Of a stretch of 64,000 nucleotides of DNA, positions 8,583 through 17,539 are shown in pieces. Position 1 is the first letter of the stretch; each line of letters starts with the position of its first letter. The position numbers and the translations under genes were made by a program. The DNA is from Hymenobacter algoricola. Its GTDB lineage: Bacteria > Bacteroidota > Bacteroidia > Cytophagales > Hymenobacteraceae. Where the stretch lies: NCBI RefSeq assembly GCF_039539525.1, contig NZ_BAABDH010000021.1, forward strand, positions 103,420 through 167,419, read 5' to 3'. Below the pieces are notes generated by a model, which did no database searches, was not told the origin of the DNA, and saw only the letters and a program-made list of their open reading frames with translations.

Positions 8583-11500
8583 TTACAGGGTAAGGTTCAC
8601 GCCGGCCGTTACCACGCGCTGCTGCGGGGTAGGCAGGTAGGGGGCGCCAAACGAGGTGTTGCCCTGGCCGTTGCTGAAGTTGTAGCGTACTACTTCAGGG
8701 TCCCAGCCGGCATACTTGGTAAATACGAACAGGTTCTGACCGTTTACGAAAATGCGGGCCGAGCCAATGTGGGCAGCCTGCGAAATAGCGGCCGGAATCG
8801 TGTAGCCGATCGAGGCGGTACGCACCCGCAGGTACGAGGCGTCGTAGAGCCAGCGCGAGGAGTTGCTCTGGTCGGCGCGGCCACCTTCCAGCAGCGACAC
8901 TTTCGGCACGTCGGTGTCGTCGCCGGGCTTCTGCCAGCGGTTCAGCACCTCGCGGCGCTGGTTCCAGGAGCCGATGCGGCCCCCCTGCTGGTACTTGGCG
9001 CCATCGTCGTAGATCTGTCCGCCCTCGGAGAACGACAGCAGCACGCTCAGGTCGAAGCCCTTGTAGCCGAACGAGTTTTCCAGACCACCCGTGAACCGGG
9101 GGAACGGCCGGCCGGTAGCCACGCGGTTCACGTCCTGCGAAGCGGCCGTCAGCTTGATTTTCTCCCCCGTGTTCTTGTCAAAGATCAGCTCGTCGCCATT
9201 CGCCGGGTTTACGCCGGCGTAGATCGGCACGTACGAAATACCGATCGGCTGGCCCTGGATGATGCGGGTGTCGCCTTCGCCCTGACCGAAGAAGTCGGGG
9301 CTGTCGAAACCGCCGTTGTTGGTCACGATATTCGAGTTGTGCGAGATGTTGAACGAGGTGGTCCAGCTGAAGTCGCCCACCAGGTTTTTGGAGGTGACGT
9401 CGAACTCGACGCCGCGGTTGCGCACCACTACGCCCGAGTTGATGTACACGCCCAGCACTTCATCCGAAGGGCTGTAGCCGGCGGCCGAGGCCGGTACCTT
9501 GCGGTTGAGCAGCAGGTCGGAGCTGGTTTTCTGGTAGACGGCAACGCTACCCGAAATGCGGCCCTGCAGGAAGCCATAGTCTAGGCCCAGGTCCACGGCG
9601 CGGTTTTTCTCCCACGACAGGTCGGGGTTGGGCAGCACGCTGCGGCCACTGGCCGGCTGGCCGGTGTAGTTGCCCGTCTGCTGGTAGCGGCCCAGGTACT
9701 GGAAGCTCGGAATGTTGGCGTTGCCGGTCAGGCCGTAGCTGGCGTGCAGCTTCAGGAAGCTCACCACCGACATGTTCTGCATGAAAGCCTCCTCGCTGAT
9801 AATCCAGCCGGCGGAAGCGCCGGGGAAGAAGCCGTAGCGGTTGTTGGGGCCGAACAGCGACGAGCCGTCGATCCGGGCGCTGGCCTCAAACAGGTAGCGG
9901 TTGTTGAACACGTAGTTGACGCGGCCCAGGTAGGAGAGGAACGTGTAGTAGTCGCGGCTGCTGGTGCCCGTAGTGGCTACCGACAGATCTTTCGGGGCGC
10001 CGGGCGCAATGGCCAGGTTGTTGAGGCCCTGGGAGAAGTACGGGTTGACAAAGCCCACGGCGTTGTTGGAGGCGCTGGCGGCCAGGTCGTGGTTGTTGAA
10101 CTTCTGGGCGTTGAAACCCAGCAGCAGCTTCAGCTGGTTCTGCTCGTTAATCGATTTCTCGTAGGTGAGCAGGTTGTTGGTGTTGTAGTTGAAGCGGTTC
10201 AGCTGCCGCTCGCTGGTGGTGCCCAGGCCGATGCGGGGCAGGTTTACGCCGTTGGCATCGACGCCGGTGAAGTAGCGGTTTACGGGCGACTCGTAGCGGC
10301 GCTCCAGCTGGTTGAACAAGTCCAGGCCGAGTTCCGAGCGGAAGGCCAGGCCGGTCATGATCTTGTACTGACCATACAGGTTGGCCAGCGTGCGTAGGCC
10401 CTTCGAGACGTAGGTGTTCTCGCGCTGGGCCACGATGTTGGTGCCGGTGTTGCCGAGCTGGGTACCGAAGAAGGTGCCGTCGGGGTTATACACCGGGAAA
10501 ATAGGCAGGGCCGAGGACTGCGCCGTGCCGATACCGCCGTTGAAGGAGGTGGGCACCTGGTTGTTGTCCACGTAGTTCAGGTTGATCTGGGCGCCCAGGT
10601 CCAGCTTGTCGGTGGCACTGTGGTCGAGGTTGATGCGGCCGCTCAGGCGGGTGAAGTCATTGCCTTGCAGAATGCCTTTCTCCTTGCGGTAGCCCGTGCC
10701 CATGAAGAAGCGGGTCTTTTCGTTGCCGCCCGCCGCCGATACCGAAGCATCGTTTACCGAGCCCGTGCGCAGCGCCTGGTCAATCCAGTCGGTGTTGGTG
10801 CCGGCTACCGAGTTGGGCGTGAACGTGATGCCGTTCACGGAAACCGACTCGTTCGGGCCCAGCGGCGTGCCGCCGTCGTTTACCCGGGCCTCATTATAAA
10901 GCTGCAGCCACTCCGAGCCGTTCAGCATGGGCAGGCGGCGGGTAGCTTCGCTGACGCCGGTGTAGTAACCGATGTTGAAGGTGGTTTTGCCCGATTTGCC
11001 GCGCTTAGTGGTGACGAGCACCACGCCGTTGGCGCCGCGCGAACCGTATAGGGCCGTGGCCGAGGCGTCTTTCAGCACCGTAATCGACTCGATGTCGTTC
11101 GGGTTGATGGCGGCCAGCGGGTTCAGGTTGTTGGCTTTCACGCTGTTGCGCCCAAAGTCCGGGTCGCTGATATCGGTGTTGTCGACCGGTACGCCGTCGA
11201 TAACGTACAGCGGCTCGCCCGACGCCGTAATCGAAGCGGTGCCGCGGACCCGGATACGCACGGCCGAACCGGCCGCCGCATTCGATTGCACCACCTGCAG
11301 GCCCGACGCGCGGCCCTGCAAAGCGGCATCAAAGCTGGGTACCGAGTTGTTCAGGATCCGGTCGGCCTTGATGGTGGCGACCGAACCCGTTACTTCCCGG
11401 CGCTCCTGCGTACCGTAGGCCACTACCACGGCTTCGCTGAGCAGGGTCGTGTTTTCGGTCAGGTTCACGTTGACGTCCACATTCTGCCCGGCCGCAATGG

Positions 11501-11771
11501 TCACGGACTTGCGCGACGAGTTGAAGCCGACAAAGGAAGCCACGAGCGTGTGCGGACCCGCCGGGACGTTCTGAATAGTGTAGGTGCCGTCGGCGTTGGT
11601 GGAGTTGCCGAGGGAAGTGCCTTCGATCAGAACCGTCACACCGGGCATGCCTTCACTTTTCTCATCTACAACCCGGCCACTCACGGAGCCAGTCTGGGCG
11701 AAAGCGCCGGTAGAGCCGGCGCAAATGAACAGCAGCAGAAACAATAGTTTCAGCAGGTAGGGGTGTTTCAT
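8583..11771 (-). CDS. SusC/RagA-family TonB-linked outer-membrane transporter
   Basis: TonB-dependent importer of oligosaccharides, 1062 residues. It has a signal peptide to about residue 26, a carboxypeptidase-regulatory-like domain (GSVSGRVVDEKSEGMPGVTV, about 28-105), a TonB-box region (VVVAYGTQERREVTGS), a plug (ALQGRASGLQVVQSNAAAGS, YVIDGVP), then the long barrel ending GVNLTL. Length is usual for the family. It is the first gene of a four-gene minus-strand operon. No SusR, ECF sigma or anti-sigma gene lies next to it, and no STN domain is visible at the N-terminus, so anti-sigma signalling through it is unlikely. Confidence 0.95.
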   Translation of the reverse strand: MKHPYLLKLLFLLLFICAGSTGAFAQTGSVSGRVVDEKSEGMPGVTVLIEGTSLGNSTNADGTYTIQNVPAGPHTLVASFVGFNSSRKSVTIAAGQNVDVNVNLTENTTLLSEAVVVAYGTQERREVTGSVATIKADRILNNSVPSFDAALQGRASGLQVVQSNAAAGSAVRIRVRGTASITASGEPLYVIDGVPVDNTDISDPDFGRNSVKANNLNPLAAINPNDIESITVLKDASATALYGSRGANGVVLVTTKRGKSGKTTFNIGYYTGVSEATRRLPMLNGSEWLQLYNEARVNDGGTPLGPNESVSVNGITFTPNSVAGTNTDWIDQALRTGSVNDASVSAAGGNEKTRFFMGTGYRKEKGILQGNDFTRLSGRINLDHSATDKLDLGAQINLNYVDNNQVPTSFNGGIGTAQSSALPIFPVYNPDGTFFGTQLGNTGTNIVAQRENTYVSKGLRTLANLYGQYKIMTGLAFRSELGLDLFNQLERRYESPVNRYFTGVDANGVNLPRIGLGTTSERQLNRFNYNTNNLLTYEKSINEQNQLKLLLGFNAQKFNNHDLAASASNNAVGFVNPYFSQGLNNLAIAPGAPKDLSVATTGTSSRDYYTFLSYLGRVNYVFNNRYLFEASARIDGSSLFGPNNRYGFFPGASAGWIISEEAFMQNMSVVSFLKLHASYGLTGNANIPSFQYLGRYQQTGNYTGQPASGRSVLPNPDLSWEKNRAVDLGLDYGFLQGRISGSVAVYQKTSSDLLLNRKVPASAAGYSPSDEVLGVYINSGVVVRNRGVEFDVTSKNLVGDFSWTTSFNISHNSNIVTNNGGFDSPDFFGQGEGDTRIIQGQPIGISYVPIYAGVNPANGDELIFDKNTGEKIKLTAASQDVNRVATGRPFPRFTGGLENSFGYKGFDLSVLLSFSEGGQIYDDGAKYQQGGRIGSWNQRREVLNRWQKPGDDTDVPKVSLLEGGRADQSNSSRWLYDASYLRVRTASIGYTIPAAISQAAHIGSARIFVNGQNLFVFTKYAGWDPEVVRYNFSNGQGNTSFGAPYLPTPQQRVVTAGVNLTL

Positions 11772-12502
11772 TGAAAATGGGTTAGATGTGGGAATTAGTT
11801 GCCGAGTGGGCGGCGGTGAGTGGGATGAGAATCAGAACAAACCCAGGGGGGACGTGCTTCCTCACAGAAGTCTATTTTTCCCGGCCTTTCGTACCGTTTC
11901 GCAGCGCCTAAAGTGTTAATAAACTGCGAAAGATAAAGTTTTAAAAACCACAAATACAAGACTCGCCTAAATAGCAACCTAAATAGTTGTAATGCTATTT
12001 TTGGCAGGCAAACGGCTGGTTCGCGCAATTTTCATTCTGTCAGTCAATTAGCGGGGTTTTATTTCCCCGTCCAAAGTAGGCCCGGGCCGGCGGCAAGGCG
12101 GGGAAATCCTGTGCCTGAGTTAGTAGGTAGTCACCTACCTGCCACCTTTCCCTCGGTGGTAGTTCGGCGTCTGCCTTTGAATAATTCAATAACCTGGTGC
12201 ATTATGCCAGCTATTTTTTGCTGCTCTTCCGCCTGGCTATGGCAGCGGGCCGAGCCGGGCCTTGACGACGGCCGCGTTAGGGCAGCAGCAGGAGCGGGGA
12301 TAAAGGCCCGCCGCCGCCACTAACGGAGCCTGCTGGCAAGTCGCAAAATAGCCTTCCCACGCTCTGGTGCCGGATAAAGTCGGTATCTTGCCCACCGCCC
12401 GATTTAGCGGGCAAGGTAACTATTAACGCAAAAAACCGGCTGCTGAACCGTCCGGTGAGTATTCGCCCACTCCGTACGCTTCCGGCCAAGCTGTTCCCAC
12501 CC
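11772..12502. other. Long intergenic region upstream of the divergent susC operon and esterase
   Basis: 731 bp with AT-rich stretches near 11930-12060 and no open frame resembling a protein. It should hold the susC promoter and the promoter of the esterase gene. A TATCTTG box near 12397 and a short inverted repeat (CTTGCCC/GGGCAAG, about 12400-12420) precede the esterase. Nothing else stands out. Confidence 0.5.
11953..11979 (-). promoter_or_regulatory. Candidate promoter of the susC operon
   Basis: On the minus strand a TTG lies 18 nt before TATTTG, resembling the Bacteroidota TTTG/TAnnTTTG promoter, in the AT-rich part of the gap. The match is imperfect and the distance to the start codon is long (about 180 nt). 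Confidence 0.3.
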
Positions 12503-13921
12503 ATGAAAAAAAGCCTTCTACTCCTGCTGACCGTGCTGACTGCCACGCTGGCGCAGGCCCAGGTGACCTTTAAAATCACGGGAGTACCGGCCAATACTCC
12601 GGCCACTGCCGTGCTGTACATGGCCGGCTCGTTCAACAGCTGGAACCCCGGCAGCGCGGCCCACGCCCTGACCAAAAATGCCGATGGCACCTACCAGCTG
12701 ACCCTGCCGGCCGGCACGGGCGCCGTGGAGTACAAGTTCACCCGGGGCGCCTGGGCGTCGGTCGAGTCGGATGGGCAGAACCAGGACATTGCCAACCGCA
12801 CCTATACCGTGGGCAGCGCGCCGGCCACCGTGCTGCTGCAGGTGCTCAACTGGAAGGATCTGTCGGGGGGCGGCAGCTGCCAGAGCACGGCCGTGCAGCC
12901 CAACGTGCAGGTGATGAGCACCAGCTTCCCGATACCCCAGCTGGGGCGCACCCGCCGCGTGTGGCTGTATCTGCCCAACGACTACGCGGCCAACAGCACC
13001 AAGCGCTACCCCGTGCTCTACATGCACGACGGCCAGAACGTGTTCGATGCCTGCACCAGCTTCTCGGGCGAGTGGGGCGTGGATGAAACCCTGCGCCAGC
13101 TCCAGCAGAGCGGCCTCGATGCCAGCGGCAGCATTGTGGTGGCCATCGACAACGACGGCGCCCAGCGGCTGAACGAGTATTCGCCCTGGAACAACCCCCA
13201 GTACGGCGGCGGGCAGGGCGACCAGTACGTGGATTTCCTGGTGCAGACCCTGAAGCCCTACATCGATACCAACTACCGCACCCTCACCGGCCGCGAGTAC
13301 ACCGGCATTGCCGGCAGCAGCATGGGCGGCCTGATTTCGACCTACGCGGCGCTGAAGTACCCGAGCGTATTCAGCAAGGTGGGCGTGTTCTCGCCGGCCT
13401 TCTGGTTTGCCCAGCAGCCGCTGTTTCAGTACGTGCAGCAGCACCCGGCCAACCCCGACACGCGGTTTTACTTCGTCAGTGGCACCACCGAAAGCCAGAC
13501 GATGGTGCCGCTGATGCAGGCCATGCGCGACGCGCTGCAGGCCGGCGGCGTGCCGGCGGCCAACCTGAGCTACACTACCCGCGCCGACGGCCAGCACGCG
13601 GAGTGGTTCTGGAAGCGCGAGTTTGCGGCCGCCTACCAGTGGCTATACGCCCCGGTCATCCCCACGGGCACCAACGGCGGCCGGCTGGCCCTGGCGTTCA
13701 GCGCCTACCCCAACCCCACCAGGAGCACGCTGACCGTGCAGCTGCCCGAAACGGTGAAGGAAGCCAAGCTGGAGGTGCTCGATTCGACGGGGCGGGTGGT
13801 GCTCAAAAGCCGGGTGCGGGCCGGCCAGAGCGTCGACGTGAGCCGCCTGGCCAAAGGCGCTTACTTTCTGCAGCTGACGGCCGGCAAGCATACCGGAACC
13901 CAGTCCCTGCTCAAGGAGTAA
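12503..13921 (+). CDS. Secreted esterase (PF00756-type) with starch-binding-like N-terminus and T9SS domain
   Basis: A 472-residue exported enzyme. Signal peptide MKKSLLLLLTVLTATLAQAQ; the upstream in-frame ATG at 12455 would bury it. Residues about 22-110 resemble a CBM20/CBM48-type domain (LYMAGSFNSWNPG, VEYKFTRGAWASVE). The alpha/beta-hydrolase domain follows (VWLYLPNDY, YPVLYMHDGQNVFD), with nucleophile Ser273 in GSSMGG and a probable His in DGQHAEWFW. The C-terminus is a T9SS sorting domain (YPNPTRS, GAYFLQLT). Fes/Esterase-D-like hydrolases with such modules occur in glycan loci; the ester it cleaves is unknown. It is divergent from susC. Confidence 0.88.
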   Translation: MKKSLLLLLTVLTATLAQAQVTFKITGVPANTPATAVLYMAGSFNSWNPGSAAHALTKNADGTYQLTLPAGTGAVEYKFTRGAWASVESDGQNQDIANRTYTVGSAPATVLLQVLNWKDLSGGGSCQSTAVQPNVQVMSTSFPIPQLGRTRRVWLYLPNDYAANSTKRYPVLYMHDGQNVFDACTSFSGEWGVDETLRQLQQSGLDASGSIVVAIDNDGAQRLNEYSPWNNPQYGGGQGDQYVDFLVQTLKPYIDTNYRTLTGREYTGIAGSSMGGLISTYAALKYPSVFSKVGVFSPAFWFAQQPLFQYVQQHPANPDTRFYFVSGTTESQTMVPLMQAMRDALQAGGVPAANLSYTTRADGQHAEWFWKREFAAAYQWLYAPVIPTGTNGGRLALAFSAYPNPTRSTLTVQLPETVKEAKLEVLDSTGRVVLKSRVRAGQSVDVSRLAKGAYFLQLTAGKHTGTQSLLKE

Positions 13922-13999
13922 GGCAAAGGCAAACTGCGAATCTGCAAACGAAAGAGCCCGCGGGTTGCCATGTTTTCAGGGAAAAAACCGAAAAATTGC

Positions 14000-14029
14000 T
14001 TGCGCGGCCCAAAACTGACTCTATCTTTG
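14000..14029 (+). promoter_or_regulatory. Promoter of the trp operon
   Basis: TTG at 14000-14002, a 19-nt spacer, then TATCTTTG at 14022-14029. This is a full match to the Bacteroidota TTG-N19-TAnnTTTG pattern. Transcription would start near 14036, so the first ATG in the transcript is that of the Trp-rich leader peptide. Confidence 0.75.
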
Positions 14030-14070
14030 CACCGTTACCGGCGGACATTAACCCGCCTCCAACACTTTCC

Positions 14071-14148
14071 ATGACCTTTCAAAACGCACAGCAAGCCTGG
14101 TGGTGGCCTATCCGAAACTCCGGACGGGAAAACCTGTGCGTGCGGTAA
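14071..14148 (+). CDS. trpL: Trp leader peptide (attenuator peptide)
   Basis: A 25-codon open frame with three consecutive Trp codons (TGG TGG TGG, 14098-14106; peptide QQAWWWPIR). It is the first ATG after the predicted start of transcription and is followed within 35 nt by an intrinsic terminator placed before trpE. This is the layout of a classic trp attenuator: ribosome stalling at the Trp codons when charged tRNA-Trp is scarce would favour readthrough. It is too short for usual gene callers. Confidence 0.85.
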   Translation: MTFQNAQQAWWWPIRNSGRENLCVR

Positions 14149-14181
14149 GGTGTTGTCATACCCTCGCATCGACCATATAGG

Positions 14182-14210
14182 AAAGCCCGGCCAGCCGCCG
14201 GGCTTTTTTT
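14182..14210 (+). terminator. trp attenuator terminator
   Basis: AAAGCCCGGC pairs perfectly with GCCGGGCTTT across the loop CAGCC, and a run of seven T follows. It lies between the leader peptide and trpE, so all trp transcription from the promoter at 14000 must pass it. An alternative partner for its 5' arm could be GACGGG at 14123-14128 (one mismatch), which itself can be held by TCCG/CGGA at 14111-14124. Confidence 0.85.
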
Positions 14211-14259
14211 ATTGCCCGCCGCCCCGCTTACTTCCCGCTTCCGCTTCTTCCCCGCCCCG

Positions 14260-15690
14260 ATGAACAACCTGAAACCCATTTCGCTGAAAACCCGCCACGT
14301 GCGCCTGCTGGCCGATACCGTGACGCCGGTGGGCCTCTACCTGCGGCTGCGCGACCGGTACGATAACTGCCTGCTGCTGGAAAGCTCCGACTACCACGGC
14401 CAGCAGAATGCCTTCAGCTACCTGGCCTTCGATCCGCTGGCCCGCTTTCAGGTGAGCCGGGGCGTGCTGCAGCTCACGCTGCCCGACGACTCGGTGACCA
14501 CCGAGACGCTGGCCTCGCCGCGGCTGGCCCTGCAGCGGCTGCAGGAGTTTGCCGACGCTTTCCAGGTCGAGAAAAGCGAGTTTGACTTCATCACCGGCGG
14601 GCTGTTCGGCTACATCGGCTACGAGGGCGTGCAGTATTTCGAAGACCTGACGCTGAACGGCGAGAAGCAGGCCGCGGGCGGCATTCCGGAAATCATGTAT
14701 GGCACCTACCGCTACGTCATCGCCATCAACCACTTCCGCAACGAGCTGTTCGTGTTTGAGCACACGCTGGCCGACGAGCCCACCGACCACGACGGCCTGC
14801 GCCAGCTGGTGAACCTGATCCGCAACCCGGTGGTGCCGGAGTTCGGCTTCGGGCTGGCTGGGGCGGAGCAGACCAACTTCACCGACGAGGAGTTCCTGCG
14901 GGTGCTGGCCAGCGGGCAGCAGCACTGCCGCCGCGGCGACGTGTTCCAGATCGTGCTGTCGCGCCGCTTCCAGCAGGGCTTCGTCGGCGACGAGTTCAAC
15001 GTGTACCGCGCCCTGCGCTCCATCAATCCCTCGCCCTACCTGTTTTACTTCGACTACGGCAACTTCAAGATCTTCGGCTCCTCGCCCGAAACCCAGCTGC
15101 TGATCAAGGGCCGCGAGGCCAGCCTGTTCCCGATTGCGGGCACCTTCCGCCGCACCGGCCACGATGCCCAGGACGCGGCCCTGGCCCAGCAGCTGGCCGA
15201 CGACCCCAAGGAAAACGCCGAGCACGTGATGCTCGTGGATTTGGCCCGCAACGACCTGGCCCGCCACGGCGACAACGTGCGGGTCAAGACTTTCCGCGAA
15301 ATCCAGTTCTACTCCCACGTAATTCACCTCGTGAGCGAGGTAAACGCCACGCTCGAGCCGGCCGCGGCCTCCCTGCAGGTGGTGGCCGATACGTTTCCGG
15401 CCGGCACGCTTTCCGGCGCCCCCAAGCACCGCGCCATGCAGCTCATCGACGAGCTCGAACCCACCGGCCGCGGCTACTACGGCGGCTGCCTGGGCCACCT
15501 GGGCTTCAACGGCGACTTCAACCACGCCATCATGATCCGCTCCTTCCTGAGCACGGCCGGCCAGCTTTACTTCCAGGCCGGGGCCGGCGTGGTGGCCGCG
15601 TCCGACATCAACTCCGAGCTCAACGAGGTGCACCACAAGCTGGCCGCCCTGCGCAAAGCCCTGCAGGAAGCCGAGCGGGTGGGAGGTTAG
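14260..15690 (+). CDS. trpE: Anthranilate synthase component I
   Basis: Makes anthranilate from chorismate with ammonia delivered by TrpG; first step of Trp synthesis, cytoplasmic. 476 residues. The N-terminus has the LLESSDY segment where Trp feedback inhibition acts in the family. The chorismate-binding C-terminal half shows FGSSPET, PIAGTFRRTG, DLARNDLARHG, FPAGTLSGAPKHRAM, GCLGHLGF and QAGAGVVAASD. Start ATG at 14260 gives the usual N-terminus; an upstream in-frame ATG at 14212 would begin inside the terminator's downstream flank. First structural gene of the operon, directly after the attenuator. Confidence 0.96.
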   Translation: MNNLKPISLKTRHVRLLADTVTPVGLYLRLRDRYDNCLLLESSDYHGQQNAFSYLAFDPLARFQVSRGVLQLTLPDDSVTTETLASPRLALQRLQEFADAFQVEKSEFDFITGGLFGYIGYEGVQYFEDLTLNGEKQAAGGIPEIMYGTYRYVIAINHFRNELFVFEHTLADEPTDHDGLRQLVNLIRNPVVPEFGFGLAGAEQTNFTDEEFLRVLASGQQHCRRGDVFQIVLSRRFQQGFVGDEFNVYRALRSINPSPYLFYFDYGNFKIFGSSPETQLLIKGREASLFPIAGTFRRTGHDAQDAALAQQLADDPKENAEHVMLVDLARNDLARHGDNVRVKTFREIQFYSHVIHLVSEVNATLEPAAASLQVVADTFPAGTLSGAPKHRAMQLIDELEPTGRGYYGGCLGHLGFNGDFNHAIMIRSFLSTAGQLYFQAGAGVVAASDINSELNEVHHKLAALRKALQEAERVGG

Positions 15691-15814
15691 GGGCTTGGGG
15701 TCTTGGATAGTGGTTTCCACCTCATCCATCATCTACGCCTTAACCCAAGATTCCAACTGTCCAAGCCCCCAACCAACCAAGACCCTAAGACCCCAACTAT
15801 CCAAGTCCCCAATT
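15690..15814 (+). repeat. Fold-back element of degenerate GGGTCTT units between trpE and trpG
   Basis: The left arm GGGGCTTGGGGTCTTGGA (from 15690) is made of 7-8 nt units beginning with GG. The right arm, ending 2 nt before the trpG ATG, carries the complementary CC-units (CCAACTATCCAAGTCCCC). The arms match at about 18 of 20 positions. It belongs to the heptad fold-back set described in the findings. Confidence 0.7.
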
Positions 15815-16390
15815 ATGAAAATCCTCGTTCTCGACAACTACGATTCCTTCACCTACAACCTGGTGCAGGTGCTGCGCGAGCTGGGCTACGGGGCCGCCAC
15901 CACGGTGGTGCGCAACGATAAAATCAGCCTCGACGACATCGAGCAGTACGATGCCATTCTGTTGTCGCCGGGGCCGGGCGTGCCCTCGGAGGCGGGGCTG
16001 ATGCCGGCCGTAATCCGGCGCTACGCGCCCACCAAGCGCATGCTGGGCGTGTGCCTGGGCCACCAGGGTATTGCCGAGTCGTTTGGCGCGGAGCTCTACA
16101 ACCTGCCCGCCGTGCTGCACGGCATTGCCACCGACGCCGATATCCTGGCCACCGACGACCGGCTGTTTCATGGCCTGCCCCCCCGGTTCAAAGTCGGGCG
16201 CTACCACTCCTGGGTGGTGACGCCCGACACCATGCCGGCCGAGCTGGAAGTGACGGCCCAGGATGCCAACGGCCAGGTGCTGGCCTTCCGCCACCGCCGC
16301 TACGACGTGCGCGGCGTGCAGTTTCACCCCGAGTCTATCCTCACTGAGCACGGCCATCAGATGCTGCGCAACTGGCTGGAAGGCGGGTAG
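15815..16390 (+). CDS. trpG: Anthranilate synthase component II (glutamine amidotransferase)
   Basis: Supplies ammonia from glutamine to TrpE. 191 residues, class-I amidotransferase. The start MKILVLDNYDSFTYNLVQ is the canonical N-terminus and fixes the ATG at 15815; longer open frame upstream runs through the repeat. Oxyanion segment SPGPGVPSEAG, nucleophile Cys80 in GVCLGHQ, and His-Glu of the triad in VQFHPESIL. In many bacteria this subunit also serves p-aminobenzoate synthase; no pabB is nearby, so sharing is possible but not shown. Confidence 0.96.
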   Translation: MKILVLDNYDSFTYNLVQVLRELGYGAATTVVRNDKISLDDIEQYDAILLSPGPGVPSEAGLMPAVIRRYAPTKRMLGVCLGHQGIAESFGAELYNLPAVLHGIATDADILATDDRLFHGLPPRFKVGRYHSWVVTPDTMPAELEVTAQDANGQVLAFRHRRYDVRGVQFHPESILTEHGHQMLRNWLEGG

Positions 16391-16464
16391 TCCACTTTTT
16401 CAGCCTGCCTTTTCACCCTCACCCTCACGCCACCCAGCCCTGGGCCGGCGCTTTATTCTACGAA

Positions 16465-17454
16465 GTGAAACAGTTTCTTGCCCCCCTTTTTGAGCAGCAG
16501 ACCCTGAGCCGCGACGAAGCCCACGCGGCGCTGTCGCAGCTGGGCCAGGGCGCCGCCAATGCGGCCGAAACCGCCGCCTTTCTGGCCGTGTACCGCATGC
16601 GCCCCATCACCGTGCCCGAGCTGGCCGGCTTCCGCGACGCGTTGCTCGACCTTTGCCGCGACCCCCAGCTGGGGACCCGCGACCTGCTCGATATCGTGGG
16701 CACGGGCGGCGACGGCAAGGATACGTTCAACATTTCCACGCTGGCCTGCTTCGTAGTGGCGGGGGCGGGGCACAAGGTGGCCAAGCACGGCAACATCGGC
16801 GTGTCGTCTATCTGCGGCTCCTCGAATATTCTGGCCCACTTCGGCTACGACTTCGAGGCGTCGTCGGATGCGCTGCGCCGGCAGCTGGATGAAGCCAACA
16901 TCTGCTTTCTGCACGCGCCGGCCTTTCACCCGGCCATGCGCCATGCGGGTCCCGTGCGGCGGGAGCTGGGCGTGCGCACCTTTTTCAACATCCTCGGCCC
17001 CTTGGTCAATCCGGCCCGGCCTACGGCCCAGCTGGCGGGCGTGTTCAGCCTGGAGCTGCTGCGCCTCTACCACTACCTGTTTCAGCAAACCGACACCCGC
17101 TACGCCGTGGTGCACGCCCTGGACGGCTACGATGAGCTGTCGTTGACCGGCGCGGCCAAGGTCGTGTCGGCGCGGGGCGAGCAGCTGCTGCTGCCCGCCG
17201 ACCTGGGTCTGCCCGCCTATCAGGCCGCGGAGCTGGCCGGCGGCGCCACCATTGCCGAGTCGGCGGCGCTGTTTGTGAACGTGCTCGAAGGCCGCGCCAC
17301 CGCCGCCCAGCGCGACGTGGTGACGGCCAACGCGGCCCTGGGCATCCGCTGCGTGCAGCCCGAGCTGTCGTTTGCGGCGGCCCTGGACCAGGCCCGGGAG
17401 TCGCTGGATGCGGGCCGGGCCCGCGCGGCGCTGCGCAAGCTGCTGGCCGCGTAA
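16465..17454 (+). CDS. trpD: Anthranilate phosphoribosyltransferase
   Basis: Transfers phosphoribosyl from PRPP to anthranilate, second step of Trp synthesis. 329 residues, family-typical. PRPP-binding motif DIVGTGGDGKDTFNIST, then AKHGNIGVSSICGSSN, FLHAPAFHPAM and FNILGPLVNPARP. It is a stand-alone enzyme, not fused to trpG. It follows trpG by 74 nt in the operon. Confidence 0.97.
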   Translation: MKQFLAPLFEQQTLSRDEAHAALSQLGQGAANAAETAAFLAVYRMRPITVPELAGFRDALLDLCRDPQLGTRDLLDIVGTGGDGKDTFNISTLACFVVAGAGHKVAKHGNIGVSSICGSSNILAHFGYDFEASSDALRRQLDEANICFLHAPAFHPAMRHAGPVRRELGVRTFFNILGPLVNPARPTAQLAGVFSLELLRLYHYLFQQTDTRYAVVHALDGYDELSLTGAAKVVSARGEQLLLPADLGLPAYQAAELAGGATIAESAALFVNVLEGRATAAQRDVVTANAALGIRCVQPELSFAAALDQARESLDAGRARAALRKLLAA

Positions 17455-17539
17455 TCCGGCGGCCGCCCCCAATTCTGAATCACTATCCGCAGCAGAAAAA
17501 CTGAACAAACTGCTGCTCCCGCTTTTTTACCTGAAACCC

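Noticed and set aside
7248..9584. A 778-codon plus-strand frame across the susD and susC genes
   Set aside because: Composition is that of an antisense shadow, and it crosses two well-supported minus-strand genes.
12111..12323. A 70-codon frame in the gap upstream of the esterase
   Set aside because: No protein-like pattern, no promoter or start context; chance frame.
13603..14148. A 181-codon frame that contains the Trp leader in its last 25 codons
   Set aside because: Its upper part overlaps the esterase gene in another frame; the promoter at 14000-14029 means only the ATG at 14071 can be used on the trp transcript.
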